A program made the position numbers and the translations under genes. This document shows, one piece after another, positions 1 through 9,356 of a DNA stretch of 64,000 bases. The DNA comes from Bacillota bacterium (GTDB lineage: Bacteria; Bacillota_I; Bacilli_A; RF39; UBA660). How positions within the stretch are numbered: position 1 is the stretch's first letter; every line of letters starts with the position of its first letter. The stretch is from contig SVAL01000009.1 of the NCBI GenBank assembly GCA_015059405.1, positions 1-64,000 on the forward strand, written 5' to 3'. Below the pieces are notes generated by a model that saw nothing but the letters and a program-made list of their open reading frames with translations, did no database searches and had not been told where the DNA came from.

Positions 1-453
1 GCAGATAAACAAAAAATTGAAAGCTATATTGATAAAATCGATGAAGTTAATGAAGAATATCGTAATATAAAAGAATTATCTTCTTCTTTAAATAGTTTAA
101 GTCAAACAATAAAAGAAGATAAAGAAATAATCAAAATACTAACTGAAAATAATAAGTCATTAGAATTACATGTTAGTAATTTAACTTCTAAAAATAGTAT
201 GCAAGAAGAAAGAATTGATGAATTAAGAAAAGATAATTTTAATCTTAAATACAGAGTTCAACAACTAGAAGAATTTTTTAATAATTTAATTAAATTAATA
301 AAAAATGTGTTTAAACGAAGTGATAAAAAAGAACAATATGCAGAGGTTGCTAATGACTTATATGAACATCAAATTATTAGCGATAAAACTATGGAAGATA
401 TTGGAATTGCATATTATAACAAACAAAAAGAAAAAGATGATTTTGAGTTATAA
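1..453 (+). CDS. C-terminal part of a coiled-coil protein, probably MobV/Pre-type plasmid mobilisation relaxase (5' end outside window)
   Basis: Frame is open from base 1 through the listed ORF at 199; long coiled coil followed by 'DLYEHQIISDKTMEDIG...KEKDDFEL', like MobV relaxase C-termini. Confidence 0.5.
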   Translation, partial: ADKQKIESYIDKIDEVNEEYRNIKELSSSLNSLSQTIKEDKEIIKILTENNKSLELHVSNLTSKNSMQEERIDELRKDNFNLKYRVQQLEEFFNNLIKLIKNVFKRSDKKEQYAEVANDLYEHQIISDKTMEDIGIAYYNKQKEKDDFEL

Positions 454-462
454 TCCTCATTA

Positions 463-1332
463 TCATCTTTTCATCTTATTATAAATTAAATAAAATATCA
501 TCATTCCAAAAGTACATATTATTAAATCATCTATATCTAATACACCAACTTTAAAAACAAATTGAAATAGTTCAATCAATAATATAATAGTAACTGATAA
601 AACAAAATTAAATTTAAACGTCTTAACTTTAAATAGCTCTATAACAAAATATTCCAATGGCATAAACACCAACAAGTTACCAAATATATTAATTATTATA
701 GAATAAATATTACCATTATTAATTACATCAATAATTGATTTAAATGGTATTAAATTATAACTATTAATACTACTATATCTAGCAAAAATAACCATATTAA
801 ACAACAATATTATATAATATACAAATATTATTATTTGGGAAAGTTTTTTAGCTTTCTTTTTATCTTCAATTTTTTCAACATAATTGTTACCATATATTTT
901 ATTACCAATAATTACAAAAACAGAAGCAACTCCCATAATAAATAGTCTAACAAAATAATTTAATTCAACATTTGGATCATACTCAAATCTTAAATAAAAC
1001 AAGAATGACAAGATTGATAATACATAAAAGAATACTACAAGTTTAAATTGAATATTAAATCTATTCTTTTTATTAATCTCATTATATTCAAGTAATTGTT
1101 CAATATTATCTTTTGGTTTCTTGTTTTCTTCGCCATTCAATAATTCTGATACTTCAATATTTAATTCTTTTGATAATGGAAGAAGTAAAGATATATCAGG
1201 AGTACCTCTGCCAGTTTCCCATCTTGAAATTGCCTTTTCCGTAACAAATAACTTTTCTGCTAATTCATCTTGAGTAATTCCTAATTCTTTTCTTTTTTGT
1301 TTTATGAAATTAGAAATTTTATTTAGATCCAT
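463..1332 (-). CDS. XRE-type HTH regulator fused to a C-terminal VanZ-like membrane domain
   Basis: N-term HTH 'IKQKRKELGITQDELAEKLFVTEKAISRWETGRGTPDISLL'; C-term multi-TM with VanZ-like 'NIFGNLLVFMPLEYF...IELFQ...DIDDLI'; likely start at MDLNK. Confidence 0.8.
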   Translation of the reverse strand: MDLNKISNFIKQKRKELGITQDELAEKLFVTEKAISRWETGRGTPDISLLLPLSKELNIEVSELLNGEENKKPKDNIEQLLEYNEINKKNRFNIQFKLVVFFYVLSILSFLFYLRFEYDPNVELNYFVRLFIMGVASVFVIIGNKIYGNNYVEKIEDKKKAKKLSQIIIFVYYIILLFNMVIFARYSSINSYNLIPFKSIIDVINNGNIYSIIINIFGNLLVFMPLEYFVIELFKVKTFKFNFVLSVTIILLIELFQFVFKVGVLDIDDLIICTFGMMIFYLIYNKMKR

Positions 1333-1966
1333 TTTTATCACCTACCAATTCGCAGTTATGTGTTTCTAAATATGTTTCATATTCATCTTGTGTTTTTTCA
1401 TTTCGTTCGTTATAAGATATATTTATTATACCACTAATATTTAAGATCTCATAATGCTTACCTATACTATAATGAAAACTATCCATAGCTCCAGCAGAAT
1501 ATGAATACACTTCGTAATTATTATCACAATAATAGTGCATATCATCATATATATCATTCATACCACTTTCTTCGTCTAATCCTGTACCAAATGCTAGTAG
1601 AAAGACAAAAAATAATGGCAAGAAAAATATATAACCAAATATTACTATCAAGACTGAAATAATTTTTATAGAATGTTTTTCCATAAATCCTGTTATACAT
1701 AATAATATAATATTAGAAAAAGCAAAAAAGCATTGTAGTGTATTTTTAGAAAATAACCATATTAATAAATAAACAATAATTATTAAAGTTTTATATTTTA
1801 TTCTCTTCCTAAAAATAATTAAAATAATTGCATTTACTATTATCATAACAAACATAAATATTTGGTATAATAATCCATAAATTTTTAAACTTTCTAAAAA
1901 TAAATTATAAATTATAAACAACACCAACATAACTAAAGCATAATAATCAATGAAGTTTTTTCTCAT
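1319..1966 (-). CDS. hypothetical multi-pass membrane protein
   Basis: ORF with several hydrophobic helices; overlaps the downstream XRE-VanZ gene; RBS before MRKNF. Confidence 0.6.
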   Translation of the reverse strand: MRKNFIDYYALVMLVLFIIYNLFLESLKIYGLLYQIFMFVMIIVNAIILIIFRKRIKYKTLIIIVYLLIWLFSKNTLQCFFAFSNIILLCITGFMEKHSIKIISVLIVIFGYIFFLPLFFVFLLAFGTGLDEESGMNDIYDDMHYYCDNNYEVYSYSAGAMDSFHYSIGKHYEILNISGIINISYNERNEKTQDEYETYLETHNCELVGDKNGSK

Positions 1967-2080
1967 AAAAATCCCTTCTTTATAAAACAATCTTATTATA
2001 ATTGCAAAAAGAAGTCATCCTATGAATCGTAGGATTTAAATAAATATGGTATAATAGTTAATTGCAAAGGAGGATTGTTT

Positions 2081-2743
2081 ATGGAACAAAAAATGGATGA
2101 ATTAATTAAAAGTATTAACAATCTATCTGGTTTTTCATGGAGTGACTTAATTAGTTTGATTGCTTTAATTGGTTCATGGATTACTATATTTTTATTATTA
2201 AAAGAAAAGCAAGAAAACAATAGACCATATTTACAAATATCATTTGAATTAGTTAAATCTAATCTCACGTGTATTGTATTAAGAAATGTTGGTAAAGTAC
2301 CATTAGTATTAACAAATATACATTATGATGAAGAATTTATTAATCAACTTAATGAAAGAGATAGAAAATACTTGAATGATAACAAAATTAATAAGTTAAC
2401 TATATTTCCGGGCAAAGAATGGATTGTTTGTTTAGGGGTTATAGTTCCAGATATATTAAATAATTTTGATAAAAAAATATTAAATGTTGATTATGAATAT
2501 AAAAAACTAAATGGTATAAGAAAATACAAAGAAAATACTGAAATAGACTTTGAACAATATTCTAGATTTTTAGTTTATATTTCTGAAATCGATGAGTTAA
2601 TGCAAGTAAATAAGAAAATAGAATCCAATACTAAGAATTTAGAAAAAAGACTAAAAAATATTGAAACTAGTATTGTTCAATATCACAATATACAAGATAC
2701 ATTTATCAAAACAGTGGTAAATGGTTATAAGGAGAAAGATTAA
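2081..2743 (+). CDS. hypothetical protein, N-terminal TM then soluble domain and coiled coil
   Basis: RBS AAAGGAGG at 2066-2073, ATG at 2081; TM 'LISLIALIGSWITIFLLL'. Confidence 0.7.
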   Translation: MEQKMDELIKSINNLSGFSWSDLISLIALIGSWITIFLLLKEKQENNRPYLQISFELVKSNLTCIVLRNVGKVPLVLTNIHYDEEFINQLNERDRKYLNDNKINKLTIFPGKEWIVCLGVIVPDILNNFDKKILNVDYEYKKLNGIRKYKENTEIDFEQYSRFLVYISEIDELMQVNKKIESNTKNLEKRLKNIETSIVQYHNIQDTFIKTVVNGYKEKD

Positions 2744-2745
2744 AT

Positions 2746-3369
2746 ATGAGCAAAGAAAATCAAATAAAAAGAGATATTCAAAAAGATATTGATGAAATAC
2801 AATCATTATTAGAACAAAATAATAGTACAGAAGATGAATTAACTAAACTACATATAAAAATAGATGGTAAGTATCAATCTAAAATTACCACTTGGGGTAA
2901 AAGTTGTTATAATTGGTATGAGAAAAACGGATTTGATTATAACTATATGGGAATTGACGCATTAAGACATAATTTACTAAATATGAAAAGTAAATTAGAA
3001 GGATATTTACAAACGTTTGCTTTAGTTCCTGTTGTTCCGTCAAACTCTAAAACAATAAACTATATTAACAATAATACCAATAATAATACAAATAATAATA
3101 AAAATGAAAACTCTAATACAAATATAAGTGAAATTAAAATAGATTTTAAAGAAATCGAAAAAAATATCACTAATATGGAGTCATTGACATCAACTGAAAC
3201 TACAGAAGCATTAGAAAAATTAAAAGAATTAGAAAAAATATATAATTCAAAAGAATCTAGAAAAGCAAAATGGGAAACTGCAAAGAAAATACTTGTTTGG
3301 GTAGCAGATAAAAGTGTTGATGTGGCAATTGCTTATTTTCCAGTAATTATGCGCATATTGAATAAATAA
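2746..3369 (+). CDS. hypothetical protein with Asn-rich linker and C-terminal hydrophobic helix
   Basis: Starts 2 nt after the upstream stop; C-term 'KILVWVADKSVDVAIAYFPVIMRILNK'. Confidence 0.7.
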   Translation: MSKENQIKRDIQKDIDEIQSLLEQNNSTEDELTKLHIKIDGKYQSKITTWGKSCYNWYEKNGFDYNYMGIDALRHNLLNMKSKLEGYLQTFALVPVVPSNSKTINYINNNTNNNTNNNKNENSNTNISEIKIDFKEIEKNITNMESLTSTETTEALEKLKELEKIYNSKESRKAKWETAKKILVWVADKSVDVAIAYFPVIMRILNK

Positions 3370-3463
3370 AAGAAATATGTTATATTATTAATGGATGATT
3401 TATATATCTAAATCTTCGGAGAAAAGTTGTGTACTTATTCAACTACTGCTCCATAAGAAATTA

Positions 3464-3492
3464 AAAGAACTATCGCTTGGTAGTTCTTTTTT
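3464..3492. terminator. hairpin terminator, probably bidirectional
   Basis: AAGAACTA-tcgcttgg-TAGTTCTT followed by T-tract. Confidence 0.7.
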
Positions 3493-4280
3493 TATTTTCT
3501 TTTTACTTTTAACTTTTCTTTATTTACATATAATTCATTTAATAGTGTATCTATTACTTCTTTTTTTTGATTTTTATTATTAGGATCTATATCAATTGTA
3601 AATAATTTAACTTCACTATTATCATAATCTATTTTTAATTCTTCTCCTAAATTAAATAATACTTTTATATAATCTTCTCTATTAAAGAAAGCGTTTCCAA
3701 ATACTAATTCAAAGTTATCGAAGTTTGGGAAGTTTCCTATTACTCTTGAAAATAATACTGTAGTACCATTACCATATATAAATTCATTTTTTAACTTATG
3801 ATAACTTTCAAAGAATGTTTCATATTTTTTACCAAATTCTAAATACTCTTGTATTTGTTCTTCTGGTAAAATGACTTCTTTATTGTAATAATCATCATCA
3901 AATGGATTAATATTATTAGTTACTTTAGAGTATGTTTCCTCCCCCTTACTACATATGTACATTATGGTGTCGTAATCATCTACAATTTCTTTTTTTGGTT
4001 CCTCTATATATACTGTCAATATTCTATAATCATCAAAACTACTATATCTTATTAATTCTATTTTTTTACCAACATCTAATTTAGTTAGTTTATTATAATC
4101 TTGTAAAAATAAATTATTTAATTTATTAAATGACTCTACCAAATGATAAAAACTAATACTATTACTTTTATCTACTTCTTTTCCTGTTTTATTATTTATT
4201 ACATAACATAATTCTCTAGTATCAGTTACTGTTAAAGTAGTAGATAAATTAAAATGATAAATAAAATCTTTTAATTCCAT
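3492..4280 (-). CDS. hypothetical protein
   Basis: Long ORF with RBS before MELKDF. Confidence 0.6.
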   Translation of the reverse strand: MELKDFIYHFNLSTTLTVTDTRELCYVINNKTGKEVDKSNSISFYHLVESFNKLNNLFLQDYNKLTKLDVGKKIELIRYSSFDDYRILTVYIEEPKKEIVDDYDTIMYICSKGEETYSKVTNNINPFDDDYYNKEVILPEEQIQEYLEFGKKYETFFESYHKLKNEFIYGNGTTVLFSRVIGNFPNFDNFELVFGNAFFNREDYIKVLFNLGEELKIDYDNSEVKLFTIDIDPNNKNQKKEVIDTLLNELYVNKEKLKVKRK

Positions 4281-4389
4281 GATAATCTCTCCTTTTCTTA
4301 AGATTATCTTATTATTTTTGTTTACATAAGTAAAATAGATATGTCTTATACCAACAATAAGTTTTGCTTATAATAAAAAAGAACTATTT

Positions 4390-5121
4390 TTAGTTCTTTT
4401 TTTCATACTCACCAGATACTTTGGCAAAAAGATATTTATTTCCTTTTTTATTAGAATTTATATTAATACCTTTTTTAGTCTTAGTAATGGTTACTTTTTC
4501 TACTCCATTTAGAAATGCTTCTTCTAAAACTATTTTATCTTTATCATAGTCTTCTATATAAATAACATAATCTATTTCTTTTACTGATAAATAAATAGTC
4601 TTTTCATCATATTCATCTATAATTATATAATTACCGTCTTTTTCATAATATCCGGACCATCCAGTATCTTTTATTTTAGATATTTCATATGTATTTGCAA
4701 TTTTTTTAAAGATACTATCTTCTTTTTTAGTACTTGTTTCTATTTTTAAACCTTCTTTTATTTTAGTTAGTTTAATAGTTGCAGTTTCATCTTCCTTAAA
4801 CTTTTCTTTATTTATTAAATTATTATCTTTATCTAACTCTAATGTTGTATTAATAAAATCTTTTCCATTAGTTATTGTAAAATCTATTGTTTCTTTAGAG
4901 GTTACATTCATCACTATTACAAAACTATTTTTTATATATGTTCCACTATAAGCAAATAATGCATCAATCTTAGAAGAATCTTTTAATAAATTTACTTCTT
5001 CTATTTCATCTTTAACTTCTTTTTTAGGTTTTTCTAATATATTAATCGTCAAAATAATTATTAATAGTATTGCTACCGAAATAGATATAATTATACTTTT
5101 TTTACTTCTTTTTTTATTCAT
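4390..5121 (-). CDS. hypothetical membrane-anchored protein
   Basis: N-term TM 'KSIIISISVAILLIIILTINIL'; likely start MNKKRSK. Confidence 0.6.
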   Translation of the reverse strand: MNKKRSKKSIIISISVAILLIIILTINILEKPKKEVKDEIEEVNLLKDSSKIDALFAYSGTYIKNSFVIVMNVTSKETIDFTITNGKDFINTTLELDKDNNLINKEKFKEDETATIKLTKIKEGLKIETSTKKEDSIFKKIANTYEISKIKDTGWSGYYEKDGNYIIIDEYDEKTIYLSVKEIDYVIYIEDYDKDKIVLEEAFLNGVEKVTITKTKKGININSNKKGNKYLFAKVSGEYEKKN

Positions 5122-5191
5122 ATTATCACCAAAACAATTATAACATACCAAAAATAAAAAATAACAATTAATGTTATTTTCTATTAATTAT

Positions 5192-5680
5192 TTAAATATA
5201 CATTAAAACTGTGATTACAGCTAATACAACAATTAGAGCTATTAAGAAGATTGTTCTTGGAGTAATTTTCTTTTCAGTTGAAACATATTCTTCTTCAGTT
5301 GGAGATGCTATACTACTATCAATTACAGCTGTTTCTACTGCTGGTGAAGCTTCTTCTGTTTTTACTTCTTCAGTTGGTGTTTCAGTTACTGGAGTTTCTT
5401 CAACCTTTGCTTCCTCAACAGGTGCTTCTGCTGGTGCAGCTGGTTCTTCAATTACTAAATCTTCTACTACTGGTTCAGTTTTTGTTTCTTCTTCAGTAAT
5501 TAAATCTTCTACTACAGGAGCTGGTTGAGTTGCTGTTTCTTCAACTAAAGTTTCTACTGCTGGTGCAGCTTCTTCTGTTTTTACTTCTTCTACTACTGTT
5601 TCTACTTTATTGTCTTCATTACAAAATGGACAAATATTTGTTTCGTTTGTGAATTCTTTTCCACATTTTTTACATACCAT
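5192..5680 (-). CDS. zinc-ribbon protein with Pro/Glu/Thr/Val-rich linker and C-terminal TM anchor
   Basis: 'MVCKKCGKEFTNETNICPFCNED'; low-complexity PVVEDL/EEVKTEE repeats; C-term 'TIFLIALIVVLAVITVLMYI'. Confidence 0.7.
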   Translation of the reverse strand: MVCKKCGKEFTNETNICPFCNEDNKVETVVEEVKTEEAAPAVETLVEETATQPAPVVEDLITEEETKTEPVVEDLVIEEPAAPAEAPVEEAKVEETPVTETPTEEVKTEEASPAVETAVIDSSIASPTEEEYVSTEKKITPRTIFLIALIVVLAVITVLMYI

Positions 5681-5770
5681 ATATCATAACCTCGCTTCTA
5701 TCTTATATTTAAATTATATCATACTATTATATTATAAAAAAGATGAAATTTATTTATTCCATCTTTTTAC

Positions 5771-6607
5771 TTATTCTTCTCCATTTATTGAATCATATTC
5801 GTCTAAAAATGTATATTTTTTATCTCCCTTCTTGTATCCTAAAGCACAATTTAGATTAATGTTAGACATACTAGTAAAGATATTCATATCTACATTTGGA
5901 TTTGTTTTCTTTAATTCTTTTATTAAATTTTTTATTTCTTTTCTTTTACTACGTGATTCGTCTGTTACTGATTCTTTGGTAAAGCGGCATGCACAATTTA
6001 GAAAAGTTAAATTATGACTTTTTGCCCACGAGATAACATCTTCTTCTTTTACTAAGTACATTGGTCTAATAAGTTCAAGTCCTTCAAAGTTAGTACTATG
6101 TAACTTAGGTGGCATTGTTTTTATTTCTGATCCGTATAGCATTGATAAAAGTGTTGTTTCAATAACATCATCAAAGTGATGGCCTAGAGCTATTTTATTA
6201 CATCCTAACTCTTTTGCTTTACTATATAAATATCCTCTTCGCATTCTAGCACATAAATAGCATGGACTTTTATCAACTGTTGTTACTACATCAAAAATAT
6301 CTGATTTAAAAACTTTAACATCTATATTTAATCTCTTAGCATTTTCATCAATCATTTTTTGATTTATTTCATTATATCCTGGATTCATTACAACAAATTC
6401 AGCATCAAATGGAAAACGACCATGTCTTTGTAATTCTTGGATACATTTTGCTAATAGAAAAGAATCTTTTCCACCAGAAATACAAACCATTATTTTGTCA
6501 TTTTCTTTAATTAATTCATAATCTTGAACTGCTTTTACAAAACGACTCCAGATAGTTTTACGATACTTAGTTATAATACTTCTTTCAATTTCTTTATAAT
6601 CATTCAT
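5771..6607 (-). CDS. TtcA-family PP-loop ATPase (tRNA 2-thiocytidine biosynthesis-like)
   Basis: PP-loop 'CISGGKDSF'; 'SPCYLCARMRRGYLY' CxxC; 'ALGHHFDDVIET'. Confidence 0.88.
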   Translation of the reverse strand: MNDYKEIERSIITKYRKTIWSRFVKAVQDYELIKENDKIMVCISGGKDSFLLAKCIQELQRHGRFPFDAEFVVMNPGYNEINQKMIDENAKRLNIDVKVFKSDIFDVVTTVDKSPCYLCARMRRGYLYSKAKELGCNKIALGHHFDDVIETTLLSMLYGSEIKTMPPKLHSTNFEGLELIRPMYLVKEEDVISWAKSHNLTFLNCACRFTKESVTDESRSKRKEIKNLIKELKKTNPNVDMNIFTSMSNINLNCALGYKKGDKKYTFLDEYDSINGEE

Positions 6608-6754
6608 ATTTACACCAACTTCATTCGTATTATAGCATAATTTATTCGTTTTTATTTTCTTTTTCTTTTTCTTCTTTAAATAGTTTATTAATTAATTCAC
6701 TAATTTTTTTATTTTCTTCTCTTATATCTTCAATTTTTTCTTCTTTTTCCATAA

Positions 6755-8845
6755 TTATTTTCCTTTCTTGGGAGAAGTTTGTATATCTCCTAAATTAGTA
6801 AATTCTTGTAGTGCATTTATTACTTTTAAAGTCTTTTCAAAATCAATAGCACTTAATCTTTTGGTATCAGCAATATAACGATAATAGTCTATTTTCTTAT
6901 GTTCTGTTTCAATACTTTTTTTATAAGCATTAATTACTTTTAATCTTTCTTGTTCATCATCTATTTTTAAAATAGCATTATCTATTCTTTCTAAATATTT
7001 TTCCATAATTGGTTTTGAAAAATAGAGTTTAATAATTAAACTGTGTCCTTCTTTGTTACCAAAACGATTGTTGTGAAATTGTGTAATTATTTTAGATATT
7101 AGTTCTGGATTTTTAGTTTTTTCAAATTCTAACATCATGTTTTCAATTTTTTGTGATTCGTTTTTAGCGCATTTTTCGCGATTAATCTTTACAATTGGTA
7201 TACCAAAGTCTTTAGCGGCTTTTAATGTTTCTTTCCACATTTTTTCTTGTTTTTCTTTTTGTTTTAATAAATATTGTACTTTTTCTTCTTCATTTACTTC
7301 TCGATATAGTTCTATATAATCTTCAATATTTTCATATTCCTCAACAAATACAATATAATCAGGATTTTTCTTATAGAATTTTGGATTACTACTTAAGTCT
7401 CTTCTTTCATAAACTAGTTCATTGTATTCTCCTCTAGTACTATCTAATAAATTATCTGCACTGGTAAAAATGTTCTTTGTAGAAGTTTCTGTCGGATTAA
7501 ATTTTCTACTATCTGGAGTAGAATCTAAGTCCTTATCTCCACTTAAAAGCAACATGTTATCACTCATAGTTGAAAAACCAAGTATAACATTTTTAACTTT
7601 GGCCATAGATAAATTATTATTACCAATTAAACTACAACAATTACCATGACTTCTTATGTAAGAAGAGTTCCAATATTCACTATAATTATCTTGATCTTGA
7701 AATTTACCTTGGTATGCACCAATAGCAGTTACAATCATTTTAAAGTCAATTCCAGCATCATATACTTTGATCCCATCAACTAATTTATACTCTTGTTCTT
7801 CTGTTTTAAAAACACTATTATTTAAACTTTTAGCAAATTCTTTTCTAAGAGCATTTTCAAAAGTCATTGTTCGTCTAAAATCAAATTTAGGATTCATTTC
7901 TTTAGAAAATTTATCATAAACTGATATTAAAATATCCGGATTATTTTCATTAACTATTTGTAGAATTGCTTTATACATTTCAAATAAGTCTTTATTTTCT
8001 TCTGTTAGTTCCAAAGATGTTAAATCATATTTTCTTATTAGTTCTTTAGCAGTATTTATTCCTATACCATATGTTTTTACTAATAAAGCAAATTTTATAT
8101 TATCTATATTTTTATTTTCTTTTATTCTTTCTTTTTCAATAATTGAATCTGTTTCTTGTTGATCTTGTGTATTAGGATTACCAAAGTTTATTACTTCTTC
8201 CATATTTCGCACTGTAAACTGAGTATTACTGTTATATAAAAAAAGCAATGTATCCAACTCTTGATTTGTAAATTTATATCCTTCTTTAACAAGTCTTTCT
8301 ATATCTTTGTTTAATTCATCATAATAATGATAATTATTAACATTTCTTCCCGTTAATGGAACATCACTTATTTTTCTTAAAATATTAGTAATATATGGTG
8401 GTGCATAATCTGTTAATTCATTTATTCTTTGATATAGTATTTTAAATATTTCTAACATTTCATCTGATAAAGATATTATTTGATCTTGGACTTCAATATC
8501 AGTAGTTATCATATCTAACATATTACCTAAAAATTCATATCTTGGAGATAATATTTCAAAATTTATAGTTTCATTTATCTCTATATTTTTTTCTCTTAGT
8601 ATTAAATATTTTTCTTCTTGTTCTGGAGGTAATTTTACTTGTTTCATTAGTTCTTCTACTTTTTTATGATTATTTGCCCATTGTGCTAAAGAAATCTTAT
8701 CATAAATATTATCTAAACAATCTAAGTACTCATCAATATCTTCATAAACCAAGATGATGTCTCCATAATAATTTTCTAGATTTTCACGACAGTTTTCTTC
8801 AATATCAGATTTTAATTTATTTACTAGTTGTTGTCTTTTATTCAT
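6755..8845 (-). CDS. large uncharacterised soluble protein (696 aa)
   Basis: Single long ORF, no TM; distinctive 'SHGNCCSLIGNNNLSMAKVKNVILGFS' and 'AAKDFGIPIVKINREK'. Confidence 0.75.
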   Translation of the reverse strand: MNKRQQLVNKLKSDIEENCRENLENYYGDIILVYEDIDEYLDCLDNIYDKISLAQWANNHKKVEELMKQVKLPPEQEEKYLILREKNIEINETINFEILSPRYEFLGNMLDMITTDIEVQDQIISLSDEMLEIFKILYQRINELTDYAPPYITNILRKISDVPLTGRNVNNYHYYDELNKDIERLVKEGYKFTNQELDTLLFLYNSNTQFTVRNMEEVINFGNPNTQDQQETDSIIEKERIKENKNIDNIKFALLVKTYGIGINTAKELIRKYDLTSLELTEENKDLFEMYKAILQIVNENNPDILISVYDKFSKEMNPKFDFRRTMTFENALRKEFAKSLNNSVFKTEEQEYKLVDGIKVYDAGIDFKMIVTAIGAYQGKFQDQDNYSEYWNSSYIRSHGNCCSLIGNNNLSMAKVKNVILGFSTMSDNMLLLSGDKDLDSTPDSRKFNPTETSTKNIFTSADNLLDSTRGEYNELVYERRDLSSNPKFYKKNPDYIVFVEEYENIEDYIELYREVNEEEKVQYLLKQKEKQEKMWKETLKAAKDFGIPIVKINREKCAKNESQKIENMMLEFEKTKNPELISKIITQFHNNRFGNKEGHSLIIKLYFSKPIMEKYLERIDNAILKIDDEQERLKVINAYKKSIETEHKKIDYYRYIADTKRLSAIDFEKTLKVINALQEFTNLGDIQTSPKKGK

Positions 8846-8887
8846 ACTATCACCAAATTTATTATAGCACGAATATTTTCCCTATAA

Positions 8888-9355
8888 TTATTTTAATATT
8901 AATTTTTTTACTGGTTCTGGGACATAAGAAGAAATATCTTTTCCTAATAATAATTCTTTATATACAAAACTTGAAGAAATTTGACCATGATTTCTAGCGC
9001 GCAAATAAATTGTGTCAATACCATACTGGTCATTAAACTTTGCGATTTCCTCTTCATAGCGATAATCAGTTTCATTTCTTAAACCACGAATTAAAATACT
9101 AGATTTATTTTCTTTGGCACTTTCCCAGGTATAACCTTGATAAATTATTACTTTACAATTTGTAATATTTTCTAGTACTAATGATTCTTCAATAGCTATT
9201 TTCATTTTGTTTTTGTCAAAACGTCTTTCTTTATCAGGATTGATACCAATACCAATAATTATTCTATCAAAAGTATTGGATGCTTGTTTTATTAGTTCTA
9301 AATGACCATTAGTAAATGGATCAAAACTTCCGGCATAAAATGCAATATTTTTCAT
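8888..9355 (-). CDS. coaD: phosphopantetheine adenylyltransferase
   Basis: 'AFYAGSFDPFTNGHLELI', 'LIRGLRNETDYRYEEEIA', 'SSSFVYKEL'. Confidence 0.96.
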   Translation of the reverse strand: MKNIAFYAGSFDPFTNGHLELIKQASNTFDRIIIGIGINPDKERRFDKNKMKIAIEESLVLENITNCKVIIYQGYTWESAKENKSSILIRGLRNETDYRYEEEIAKFNDQYGIDTIYLRARNHGQISSSFVYKELLLGKDISSYVPEPVKKLILK

Positions 9356-9356
9356 A

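Noticed and set aside
2020-2268. Minus ORF 82 aa
   Set aside because: Antisense to the start of the well-supported 2081-2743 gene with its strong RBS.
3395-3583. Plus ORF 62 aa hydrophobic
   Set aside because: Runs through a terminator and into the antisense of 3492-4280; poly-T driven hydrophobicity.
5211-5528. Plus-strand ORF (105 aa, Ser/Thr/Ala-rich) and 5278..5499
   Set aside because: Antisense to the low-complexity Pro/Glu/Thr CDS at 5192-5680; composition is the mirror of GAA/ACT-rich codons, no RBS.
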